DNA of 64,000 bases from Betaproteobacteria bacterium (GTDB lineage: Bacteria > Pseudomonadota > Gammaproteobacteria > Burkholderiales > Usitatibacteraceae). The notes beneath the pieces were generated by a model. The model saw only the letters and a list, made by a program, of their open reading frames with translations. It was not told the origin of the DNA and did not search any database. Of this stretch, positions 21,203 to 31,600 are shown one piece after another (position 1 is the first letter of the stretch; every line of letters starts with the position of its first letter). The stretch is from assembly GCA_016720925.1 (NCBI GenBank), contig JADKJR010000014.1, positions 1 through 64,000 on the forward strand, in the 5' to 3' direction. Made by a program: the position numbers and the translations under genes.

Positions 21203-24200
21203 GGCCTGCCCTTTATTCCGCGCCGCCGCATTTCCTCGGACAATCGCTTCCGCTTGCGCCCGCAGTTTCGCGGCGCTCGCGGCCTGCTATCTGGCTGTTC
21301 ATGATCGCGCCCACTTTCCCGGGCAGGTTTCCCGTCCTGTGCGCGCTCGGTGGTTGCAATCGCATACACCTGCCCGGCCTCATTCAGTAGCGCGGTGGCG
21401 GTCATCCACACGTCAACCAATGTACCGTCCTTGCCTATCCGTTGCGTGCGATACGGTTGCAAAACTTCCGCCCGGCTAAGTTCGTGCAGCCTGGCGAGCT
21501 CATCCTTTCGCTGCGCATCCGGAATCCGCTCGCGGACGTTCATCCGCATGGCCTCGGCTTCGGTCCAGCCATACACCCGCTCCGCGGCCGGATTCCAGGC
21601 AACGATGCGCCCCTGCAGATCCTGCACGGTAATGGCGTCATACGCGTCATGCACCACCGCCGCCAGGCGTACCTTCGCATTGGCGTCCGCGAGCGCGAAT
21701 TCGATGCGCTTCATTTCGGTGATATCAACGAACGTCATCACACCACGCCCTCGATCACATTCTCCAGTGTGCGATAAGGCCGGATGCGCAATGTGAACCA
21801 TAATCCCGCCTTGCTCCGCACGTGTGTTTCCACCGGTGTCAGCGTGTCCAGCACCGCCTGTGCATCCGGCACCAGACGGTCGTAGTCAGCGAGGTTGGTG
21901 ACAATGTGGCCCAGCGGTCGGCCGACGTCGGTCCCGATCAGATTGATGAGCTCCGACGCACTGGGCGTGAAGCGCAGGATGCGCAATTGACGATCCACGA
22001 AGACCGTGGCGATGCCGCTGCCGGCCAGCAGGTTGGTCATATCGTTGTTGAGCCGCGACAAATCCGCCAATCGGGTTTGAAGCTCTGTGTTGACGGTGAC
22101 CAGTTCCTCGTTGGTGGACTGCAATTCTTCCTTCGAGGTCTCCAGTTCCTCATTGGTGGATTGCAGTTCCTCGTTTACGGACTGCATTTCTTCGTTCAGG
22201 GATTTCAGTTCTTCGTTGCTGGCTTCGAGCTGCGCCTGCGAGGTTTGAAGGTATTCATCCTTGGCCCGCAATTCCTGAGTGAGTGCATCAATGCGTGCTT
22301 CGGCTGTTGCGGCTTCGGCTTCGGCTGCGGCGGTGGCGACATCGCCGGAACCCGGCGCGGATGGCGGCATGCCGGTTCCTTGTGTTTGCGCGGTGCCGGG
22401 CTCCGGGGCTTCCTCGATGACAACGAGATACAAGGGCGCCAAGGGTTGCGCGCCGGGCGCCAGGGGAAGCGCGCCGGGCGCAGGCGCGAGGCCGGTCGCG
22501 ACCGGACGGACGCTCAGGTCAATGGTCGCGACGTGGCCGTTGGTTTTGACGCGCACACCCGGGACATGCACGATCTCGTTGCCGCCCGCGGCTTTGAACA
22601 GCGCCGTTGTCAGGTCACGCCGCAGGCCTTCGCGGGCCATCTTCAGGATATTGCTGACAGCGGTTTCGCCCGGGGCCGGCGGCTCGAGATACATGCCGGT
22701 GCGGCCGTGCAGGTAGAGGATATCGCCGCGCGCATTCACCAGCGCGGCGGCCGGGGCGATCTGCTGTAGCAGCGACTGCTCGGTCAGTTCGCGTAGCGGA
22801 AGTTTCACCGGGAATGGCGTATGACCGGCGGCGCGCGGCAGCGCGGCCTCGATGGCCGTCACGTGCGGCAGGAAACGGCCGAGGCTTGCATGTGACGTGC
22901 CACGGGAATCATCCTTGCGCTGGTACAGCTTCGCGTCCCGGTCCAGCGTGGTGAACAGGTCGCCCGCGTCGCCAACCCCCTCGGACGAGCCCAGAAACAG
23001 CATGCCGCCGGGATTGAGCCCGTGGTGGAATCGGGCCATCAGCGCCTTCTGCAATTCGGCGCTCATGTAGATCAGCAGATTGCGGCAGCTGATGAGATCG
23101 AGCTTGCTGAACGGCGGATCAAGGACGACATCCTGTACCGAGAACACGAGCATGTCGCGAATGCCCTTGTGGATGCGGTAGGCGGCGTGGTCGGGTTCGG
23201 CCGCAAAAAAACGCGCCAGTCGTTCCGCCGAGATGTCGCTGGCGACACTCGCCGGGAAAAAGCCCGCCCGGGCGGCTGCAATCGCACGGCTGTCAATATC
23301 GGTGGCAAAGACCTGCACCGTATAACTTGCTTTGAGCATTTGCATGCGCTCCTGCAGCAGGATGGCGATGGAATACGCCTCCTCGCCCGTGGAGCATCCC
23401 GCGACCCAGACGCGGATCAGCGCACCCGATGGTTTGTTCGCGAACAGCTTCGGGATGACCTGTTCCTCCAGCGCCCGGAAGGCGCGCGGATCGCGGAAGA
23501 AATAGGTCACGCCGATCAGCAGATCGCGAAACAGCAAATCCACTTCGGCCGGCGTCTGCTGCAGAAACCTGACGTAGGCATCGATCGAATCGATCTGGTG
23601 AACCGCCATGCGCCGCTCGATCCGCCGCTGGATAGTGCTGGGCTTATATTGCGAGAAATCGCGCCCGATCTGGTTCCGCAGCAGGATGAATATCTGCTGC
23701 AGCGCGTTCGCGCTGATGGTCGCACGGGAGAGATGCACGTGCCGGTGGAGTGCGCGGGTAGCGTACGCAAAAAGCTGGGCGGGCATCTCCGCCGGCGGCA
23801 GCTCGTAATCCACCAGGCCGGTGGCGATTGCGCTGCGCGGCATGCCGTCGAACTGGGTGGATTCGGGATTTTGCGCGATGACCATGCCGCCCGCGCCCTT
23901 GATGGCACGCACGCCCAGCGCGCCGTCGCTGCCGGTTCCCGAAAGCACGATGCCGATGGCCCATATGTGCCGGTCTTGTGCGAGGGAGCGAAAGAAGAAA
24001 TCGATCGGCAGGCGCTGCCCGCGCGGCTGGTTCGGTACCAGCAATTGCAGGGCGCCATTCAACATCGCCATGTCGCGGTTAGGCGGAATGATGTAAATGC
24101 AATCGGGATGCACAACCATCCCGTCCACAACTTCGAACACGCGCATGTTTGTATGGCGGCGGATCAAATCCGCGAGCATGCTCTTGTGGTCCGGCGCCAG

Positions 24201-24482
24201 GTGCTGTACCAGTACAAAGGCCATGCCGGTTTCGGTGCCGGCGGGCATGGCGGAGAAGAACGCCTCGAATGCCGCCAACCCGCCGGCAGACGCGCCGATG
24301 CCAACGACGGGAAAATCGGCGGCATTGATATTTAATTCGGCTTCCTTAGCCCCGACGCTGGCCGCCTGCTGTGGCGGGGGGACGTGTCGGGGTCTGGGCG
24401 GCGGGTTAACGACTGGCGTTGGCGTTGGCGTTGATTTGGACCTGGCGCTGCCGCGGGCTTTGTTCTTTTTCTCGGTTGCCAT
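21199..24482 (-). CDS. CheB-CheR-coiled-coil-PAS fusion protein (one frameshift)
   Basis: About 1090 residues. The ATG at 24482 is preceded by GGGAGGCGATC, a strong ribosome-binding site. The order is a Pro/Thr-rich N-terminus and a CheB methylesterase (GIGASAGG with the catalytic Ser, QHLAPDH, SGTGSDGALG) without a receiver. Next is a CheR methyltransferase (YFFRDPRAF, VWVAGCSTGEEAYS, ISCRNLLIYM), a long EELKSLNEEMQSVNEELQS-type coiled coil (about residues 740-800), and two PAS domains. The frame breaks near 21740, where VIEGVV should run into MTFVDITE. CheB-CheR fusions are known beside hybrid kinases in non-flagellar systems. Here translation is coupled to HHK-4, so reversible methylation may tune that kinase; this is inference. 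Confidence 0.87.
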
Positions 24483-24953
24483 GATCGCCTCCCTCCCCAT
24501 GCTCAGCCCTGTCCCTTGGCGGGGACATGAGCTAGCGGCAATCGATGCACTCACGCGACGTAAGCATCCCTGACAATGCCGGCATTCTCCCGCCGACGCC
24601 AACCTGATGCCGCCTTGCTGATATTGCCTAAATCAATAATACGCGCGAAGAAAAGTATATGCCCGACATTCCTCTAATGAACGTTATGTGAATGGGCGAT
24701 AGATGTTTTGATTAAAGTCATCCGTTGGCAAAAAAAGTAAAGCGCTAGCGCTGGCGCACCTTGCAGGGCACAAGTAGCCGGAACAGCGCGCCAGCGCTAG
24801 TGTTCTATGTTCGCGATAGTATCCAAACCCCATTCCCGTTCACCCTGCGTCTGTCGACGGGGCGAGCGGGCACAATGATCAAAGGAGTCAACGCGATTGT
24901 GCGTAAACCGGATCAGCGCAAAGGGAAGTTGTCAGCAACTACCTCTGCAGTGT
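24483..24953. other. Intergenic region between HHK-5 and the CheB-CheR gene
   Basis: About 470 bp with one P1 repeat (24741-24803) and otherwise AT-richer sequence around 24630-24740, a plausible promoter area. No gene was found. Confidence 0.5.
24741..24803. repeat. Dispersed palindromic repeat P1, copy 4
   Basis: AGCGCTAGCGCTGGCGCACC on the left and GCGCGCCAGCGCTAGTGTTC on the right form an almost perfect inverted repeat. Confidence 0.75.
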
Positions 24954-27900
24954 TCATCGTTTCTTTCCGACCGCCTGCGCCAGCCGCGCAAACGCCTCGC
25001 ACAACTCTTCCACCGCATTGGCCTTGAAGATCAGTTCCCGCACGCCCGCGCCTTCCGCCTGCGATTGCAACGTCTCGTCGATGAATCCCGACGCGATCGC
25101 CACGGGCAGATCCGCGCGGATGGTGCGCACCGCGCGCGCCACGTCCAGCCCCGACATGCCGGGCATGTTGTAGTCGGTCACGACCAGGTCGAATGCGTTC
25201 GGATCGGCGCGCAGTGCATCCAGCGCTTCACGCTGATCGGTGTGGCCGCTGATGCGGTGGCCGCTGCGCTCGAGCAAGCGCGAGACCAGGAACACCAGCG
25301 ATTCGTCGTCGTCAAGGTAGAGAATGTGTTTGCCGCCATGTGCATCGGCCGCAATGCTGGCCGGCGCACTCACCTCGGGCATCTGCATTTTCGGTAGCGG
25401 TTGCTCCGCGGCCACGGTGGCGGGCAGGTAGACCGTGAAGGTCGATCCTTTGCCGGGCTGACTTTCGACGATGATCGCGCCCTCATGTGTCTGCACGATG
25501 CCGTGCACCACCGACAGTCCGAGTCCGGTACCTTCGTCCACCTGCCGCGTGGTGTAGAAAGGTTCGAAGATCCGCTCGAGCATGGCGGCGTCCATGCCGC
25601 AGCCATCGTCGCTGACCGCAAGCCGTACGGCGTGACAGGGTTGCCTGGCGCATAGCGCGTGCAGCGCCGGGTGGGCCTGCATCAACGTATTGTCGAGCAT
25701 CAATGCGTCCAGGCGAATGCCGATACGTCCGGGGCGTTCACCTATCGCGTGCATGGCGTTGGTGCAGAGGTTGATCAGCACTTGCTGTATTTGCGTGGCA
25801 TCGGCCAGTACGGTGGGCAGGTCCGCGTCGCAATGCACATCGACTTCAATGCGTGCCGGCAATGTGGAACGCAGTAGCTGCACGGATTCCTCGATGACGG
25901 GCGCGAGCGCGATCGGTTTGCGCTCGGTCGGCTGCCGGCGGCTGAAGGAAAGGATTTGCTGCACCAGGTCGCGCGCGCGGCTGCCGGCCTTGCGGATTTC
26001 AGCGAGGCTCTCCAGCGCGAGCGAACTGGCGCTCATGTCCTGGCGCGCCAACTCCACGTTGCCGAGGATGGTCGCAAGGATGTTGTTGAAGTCATGCGCG
26101 ATGCCGCCGGCAAGCGTGCCAATGGCTTCCATTTTTTGTGATTCGCGCAATTGCGTTTCGAGGAAAGCGCGGGCGGCTTCGGCCTTGGTGCGCATCGCCT
26201 CGGTGTGCCGCAACTCTTCCAGCGCGCAGCTCGCCTGTTGCCGCGCACTCTCCGCCGAGGAATAGGCGGCGGCATTGTCGAGCGCGATCGCGCCATAGGC
26301 GCACAACGTACGGAATATCGAGCGTTCGCGCTCGCTGTAGGCGTGAGACTGAATCGACTGGATCGACATCACCCCCAGCAGGCGCTCGCCAATCATCAAG
26401 GGTGCGAATAGCGAACTCAAGGTACGCAAGGTGCCGGGAACAAGATTGGGGTCCTCCGCATCCGGCGCCGTGTCGATGACGAATTCCTGCCGTGCGCGCG
26501 CGCATCGTGCGCAAAGTGATATCGCATCGTCGACGGATATCCGGATCAACGGGAACGGTCGCGCGTCTTCAATACCAAACACGCCGTGCAGCGTCCGGCT
26601 GTCGCGTTCAAGCAGGTAGACGGAGAATAAAGTGGCATCGAGTAACTGATTCACATGTCGGTAGAGCGTCGCGTAAACCGCCTCGGCATTCAGGCTGGCG
26701 GTAATCTCGCGACCGATGAGGCCCAGCGTTTCCAGCGTGGCGCTTGACTCCTGCAAGGCGGCCGCCCGCCTGGCTTCGGTCTCCGCCAACTGGCGTTGAT
26801 GTTCGGCGTCGGCGCGGGCGCGCTCGGTTTCCTGGCGCACCTGCATGGCGATGGCGCGGTTGCGGGCATCGTTCAGGCGCTGGCTGTCCCGTGTGCGCGC
26901 CGCCGCCTTGCCGTTGTCGTAGGCCATTTGGTATTCGCCGCAGGCCGCATATGCGCTCGCCACTTCATCGAGCAGCTCGCTGGGCACAATGTAATTTTCG
27001 ATGCCAGCCGCGGTCGCCATCGCTTGTTTCAAATAGTGCAAAGTGGCACCGGGCGCGGACATTCCATCAGGCGGGGGCAGCGTGGACTGACGGTACAGGT
27101 CCGCATACACGCGAAGAATCCTGATTTGTTCGACGCCAATGCCTTCCTGATTCGCCAACGCAAGCGCCGCGCCCAGTTTGGCGCTTGCCTTTTCCGGCTG
27201 CGCCAAACGGCACAAGGCATCCGCTTGTCCGCGCCAGCACCGCAACAGCGGGCTTGGCCCCTCCAGTGCGGCCGCATAATATTCTTCGGCCTGGAGAAAG
27301 TAACCCAGCGCCGCTTCCGGCTCGCCGATATCGAGCAACAAATCCCCCAGGTACTCCGAGACAATCGCAAGCAATTGAGCATTTTTCAGCCCTTCCAGCC
27401 CCGCCTGCGCCTCATACAGCATTGCCCTCGCGTCGGCATGGCGATCAAGCATGCGCAGGATGTTTCCGGCCTGCATCAGGGGAAGCCCCAGCATCCCCGG
27501 GCAGCCATTGCTGCGCGCCAGCACCAGGGCGCTTTCAACCCATTCCAGCGCGGTATCAAGATCGCCCAGCGTGCCGATGGTATCCGCCGCGTTGCTGACC
27601 GATACCACCGCAAGGCGGATTTGTCCGCATGCCATCGCCATGCGATGCGCGTGCAGGAAATATTTGATACCGGCGCCGCTGTCGCCGGTGTTGACGGCGA
27701 CGATGGCACGTGCGCTTGCCACCCATGCCTCGATCGCGGCGCCATGCTCGACCGCGGGATCAAACGCCTGCGACAGGCGCGCGGCGGTGGCGTGCGCATC
27801 CGTGAAGGCCGCGTTCAGCAGGCTGCGCGCGGTGGCGGCATCGACCCGCGACGTGTCACCACAGGCACGGTAGTCTTCGATGGCCGAATCGAGCCACTCA

Positions 27901-28289
27901 TCAGACTGCCGCATGTCGCCACGCTCCACACAGACGTGCGTCAGCAACCACTTGCCGTCGCCCGCGCCAATGCGATCTCCCAGTCGTTCAAAGGTCGCGA
28001 TCGCGGCGTTCGCAAGATTTTCCGCGGCGTTCAAGTCGCCAAACAGCCAGCGCAACTCGCCGCGCACCAACCGCAGGCGCGCCATGCCACGTTGGCGCTC
28101 GATGTCGTCAATACTTTCACCGCGCAGCAACGTTTCGGCTTCATCGGCCAGCAGCAGCGCCCGCTTGTGATCGCGCTGACGCAACTGCCACGCCAATGGG
28201 ATCAACAACGGCAACCTTGCGACGCCGTCGAACCGCGACAGCGCGGCCTCGAGGGCAGTGACTTCTTCGTTTAGGGCAAACAGTTCCAT
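24954..28289 (-). CDS. HHK-5: soluble helical-repeat-GAF hybrid histidine kinase
   Basis: An intact protein of 1111 residues with no TM segment. Residues about 30-440 are a TPR-like helical-repeat array (ALLLADEAETLL, AENLANAAIATFERLGD, ALGYFLQAEEYYAAAL). A coiled coil follows at about 455-520, rich in Arg, Glu and Gln. Then come GAF (about 535-690, TLFSVYLLERDSRTLHG...LLGVMSIQS), a second helix, HisKA (GGIAHDFNNILATILGN), HATPase_c and a receiver (VTDYNMPGMSG) ending QAVGKKR. Helical repeats usually bind a protein or peptide ligand, so this kinase likely reads a cytosolic protein cue together with a GAF ligand. The transmitter cassette is nearly the same as in HHK-6. P1 and P2-type repeats lie upstream. 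Confidence 0.92.
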   Translation of the reverse strand: MELFALNEEVTALEAALSRFDGVARLPLLIPLAWQLRQRDHKRALLLADEAETLLRGESIDDIERQRGMARLRLVRGELRWLFGDLNAAENLANAAIATFERLGDRIGAGDGKWLLTHVCVERGDMRQSDEWLDSAIEDYRACGDTSRVDAATARSLLNAAFTDAHATAARLSQAFDPAVEHGAAIEAWVASARAIVAVNTGDSGAGIKYFLHAHRMAMACGQIRLAVVSVSNAADTIGTLGDLDTALEWVESALVLARSNGCPGMLGLPLMQAGNILRMLDRHADARAMLYEAQAGLEGLKNAQLLAIVSEYLGDLLLDIGEPEAALGYFLQAEEYYAAALEGPSPLLRCWRGQADALCRLAQPEKASAKLGAALALANQEGIGVEQIRILRVYADLYRQSTLPPPDGMSAPGATLHYLKQAMATAAGIENYIVPSELLDEVASAYAACGEYQMAYDNGKAAARTRDSQRLNDARNRAIAMQVRQETERARADAEHQRQLAETEARRAAALQESSATLETLGLIGREITASLNAEAVYATLYRHVNQLLDATLFSVYLLERDSRTLHGVFGIEDARPFPLIRISVDDAISLCARCARARQEFVIDTAPDAEDPNLVPGTLRTLSSLFAPLMIGERLLGVMSIQSIQSHAYSERERSIFRTLCAYGAIALDNAAAYSSAESARQQASCALEELRHTEAMRTKAEAARAFLETQLRESQKMEAIGTLAGGIAHDFNNILATILGNVELARQDMSASSLALESLAEIRKAGSRARDLVQQILSFSRRQPTERKPIALAPVIEESVQLLRSTLPARIEVDVHCDADLPTVLADATQIQQVLINLCTNAMHAIGERPGRIGIRLDALMLDNTLMQAHPALHALCARQPCHAVRLAVSDDGCGMDAAMLERIFEPFYTTRQVDEGTGLGLSVVHGIVQTHEGAIIVESQPGKGSTFTVYLPATVAAEQPLPKMQMPEVSAPASIAADAHGGKHILYLDDDESLVFLVSRLLERSGHRISGHTDQREALDALRADPNAFDLVVTDYNMPGMSGLDVARAVRTIRADLPVAIASGFIDETLQSQAEGAGVRELIFKANAVEELCEAFARLAQAVGKKR

Positions 28290-28400
28290 TTTTTACTTTG
28301 CCTGGTTCCTGTGTAACCGATATTGCGGACAACCTGATCTGACGTTTCAATTCGCGCTATTTGATACTCCCTGGCTGCCATCTCGACGCCATCCGAAATG

Positions 28401-28466
28401 AAAACACTAGCACTGGTGCGCTTTTCCAGCCATTTTTGCCCTGAGCGGCTCGCCAGTGCTTGTGTA
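28401..28466. repeat. Dispersed palindromic repeat P1, copy 5
   Basis: AACACTAGCACTGGTGCGC on the left and GCTCGCCAGTGCTTGTGT on the right. It directly abuts the P2 inverted repeat that follows. Confidence 0.75.
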
Positions 28467-28474
28467 TCGCTTCG

Positions 28475-28605
28475 GGGAACTTCTATTAACCTCATTTCCG
28501 TTCGCCCTGAGGTATCGAAGGGCATTCCGGACGCAAATGAATCAATACGTTACATTCAGTGTGCTTCGATACCTCAGCACGAACGGGGGGTTATGAGAAG
28601 TTCCC
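28475..28605. repeat. Long inverted repeat of P2 type, copy 2
   Basis: Imperfect arms of about 43 bp (GGGAACTTCT...GAGGTATCGAAG and its complement) enclose a loop of about 45 nt. The CGTTCG...TGAGGTATCGAAGG core resembles a palindromic repeat that is widespread in proteobacterial genomes. Confidence 0.75.
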
Positions 28606-28647
28606 TTCGTGTTCAGCGCCGTAGATCCTGTCAACATGCAACAGTCT

Positions 28648-31600
28648 TCATGCTTTCTCCCCCACCGCCTGCGCCAATCGTGCAAACGCCTCGCTCAGAT
28701 CCTCCACCGCATTGGCCTTGAAAATCAGCTCCCGCACGCCCGCACCGGCTGCCTCCGATTGCAGCGTCTCGTCGATGAATCCCGAGGCGATCGCTACCGG
28801 CAGGTCGGCGCGGATGGCGCGCACCGCGCGTGCCACGTCCAAGCCCGACATGCCGGGCATGTTGTAGTCGGTCACGACCAGGTCAAATGCGGCCGGATCG
28901 GCGCGAATGGCGGCGAGCGCTTCGCGCTGATCGGTATGGCCGCTGACGCGAAAGCCGCGACGTTCCAGCAGGCGCTGTACAAGAAATACCAGCGATTCAT
29001 CGTCGTCAACGTAAAGAATGTGCTGGCCGCCGGGTGCGCGGACCGGCGCGCTCTCCGCTACGCTTTGCCCGGGTTGCCGGGCACTTGCCGCGGCTTCGGC
29101 GGCGGGCAGGTACACGGTGAAAATCGATCCCTTGCCGGGCTGGCTGTCCACCACAATGGCGCCTTCGTGTGTCTGCACGATGCCGTGCACTACCGACAGC
29201 CCCAGGCCGGTGCCTTCGTCCACTTGCCGGGTGGTGAAGAACGGCTCAAAGATTCGCGCGAGTGTCGCGGCGTCCATGCCGCATCCGTCATCGGTCACCG
29301 CGAGCCGTAACGTGCGTCCGCGTTGCTTTTCCTGCAAGGCGCGCAGCGCCGGATGCGTAGACGTCATCGCGGGATCGAGCATCACCGCATCCAGCCGGAT
29401 GCCGATGCGTCCGGGCCGCTCGCGGATGGCGTGCATGGCGTTGGTGCAAAGATTAATGATGATTTGTTGCATCTGGGTGGCGTCCGCCAAGACAGCCGGC
29501 AAATCAGCCTCGCAGTGAACATCCAGATTCAGGCGCGCCGGCAACGTCGCGCGCAACAAGCGCGCAGACTCCTCGACGACCGGTGCAAGCGCGATGACCT
29601 TGCGCTCGCTGGGTTGCCGGCGGCTGAAGGAGAGGATTTGCTGCACCAGATCGCGCGCACGGCTGCCGGCCTTGCGGATCTCGTTCAGGCTTTGCAGCGC
29701 AAGCGGATTCGTGCTCACGTCCTCGCGCGCGAGTTCGACGTTGCCGAGAATGGTCGCCAGGATGTTGTTGAAGTCGTGGGCGATACCGCCGGCCAGCAGG
29801 CCGATGGCTTCCATCTTCTGCGATTCGCGCAATTGTGCTTCGAGCATCATGCGGGCGGCTTCCGCCTGCTTGCGCTCGGTGAGATCGGTGATGACCGCAA
29901 TGGTGCCGGCAAATTGCCCTTCGTGGGCACGCGGCACGCCGGTAATCAATACGTCCACCGCACCACCATCGGACCGGTGCATACGCGACTCATAAGTGGT
30001 TCGCTGGCCAGCGCGCCGCGCCAAACGCTGGTTCTCCAGATCGACGTGCGCTTCCGGGGCGGTCACCTCCGAGGGTAAATGCCCGATCAGGTCCGCCGGC
30101 TCGTAACCGCACAGATGTGCAAACGCCGGGTTGACAAACTCGAATCGCCCGTCGGAATCCGTGACCGTGAGTCCCTGCCCGACCGTGTTGATGATCTGTG
30201 TGGCGAAGTCACGTTGCGCCTGGAGTTCTCTTTCCATTTGCCTGCGCTCCGTGACATCGCGCATCGCGCCCAGCATGCGCACGGGTTCGCCCGCGGCATT
30301 CTTGATGATGATGGCGCGGTCCTCGACAAACGCATACGCGCCGTCCTTGCGCCGAAAACGATAATTGGCGGACCAGGTGTCGCCGCCCGCGTCGAGCACT
30401 TCCTCGACCCCGGCATCGACCCGCTCGCGATCTTCCGGGTGGACGCAATCGCGCCAGTAGTCGCCGTTCTTTCCGGCTTCGGCGGGACTGTGGCCATAAA
30501 CTTCTTCGAAGTGATCGCCCCACCAGATGGCCTTGCTCAAAAGGTCCTGATCCCAAATGACATCGAACACGGCGCGGTTCGCGAGCTGGAAGCGTTCTTC
30601 GCTTTCGCGCAACGCATCCGCGTTCTGCAAACGTACCAGCGCGCCGGCGCAGTGCGTGGCCAGGGCATGCAGCAGGTCAAGGTCCGCCGCGTCGTAGGCG
30701 TTGCGCTGGTAACTCTGGATCGACAGGATGCCGATGATTTTTCCGGCCAGTTTGATCGGGACGAACATCAGTGACAGGGAGCGCAGCCCATTGCCATAGA
30801 GCACGCCAGCAGCGCCAGCTTCCTCGTCGCTATCGCGCAATATCAGCTGCGGCCCTTCCTCCATGACCCGCCGTGCCGTGAGGGAGGGCGCTCCCTGCGC
30901 GACCACATTGGACGGCACTTCGCGGATTTCGCCATCGATGAGGTCAAAGTCCGCCACATCCACCAGTTTCTGCCGCTGCTCATCCCAGAGGTGCAGCCAA
31001 CTCGACTCCCATCCGAGCAATTGCTGCGCCGCATCGAGGATGTGGATCGCGGCGACCTTGCTGGTCGCCGCCTCGGCAAGTTCGCGTCCCAGTTGTGCGA
31101 GAACGGCGGTGTTCCGCTGCGCGGTCATCAATGCGTCTTCGGCCTGCTTGCGCTGGGTGATGTCCCGCAGCGTCACCGTGAAAAGGTGCTTGTCCTCGAT
31201 CGCAATATGCGAAATCGATGCTTCGATCGGGAACTCCGTTCCATCCGCCCGCAAGGCGCTCACAGGCATAAACTGCCCACCCATTCGCCTGGTATGGGCA
31301 TTCTTCATGAACTCACGAAAATGGGCGCGGTGGCCGCCACGGAAGCGCGCCGGAATGAAGCGGTCGATGGTTTGCCCCATGGCTTCGCCGGCGGAAAGCT
31401 GAAACATTTTTTCCGCCGCGGCACTGAAAACGACCACGCATTCGAATTCATCCACGCCGATGATCGCGTCCATCGATGCGTCAATGATTGCCGCCGCGCG
31501 GGCGGCTTCGGCATGCTTGTGCCCGGTGGCATCGCTCAGCACGATGCGCAACGCGGGCGCGCCGGCGGCATCCCGCGCGGCTGTGGCCGCCAGATGTGCC

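Noticed and set aside
23022..24335. 437-codon plus-strand open frame opposite the CheB-CheR gene
   Set aside because: Antisense shadow of a gene with clear CheB and CheR active sites.
26796..28274. 492-codon plus-strand open frame opposite HHK-5
   Set aside because: Antisense shadow of the intact helical-repeat kinase, with biased composition and no domain.
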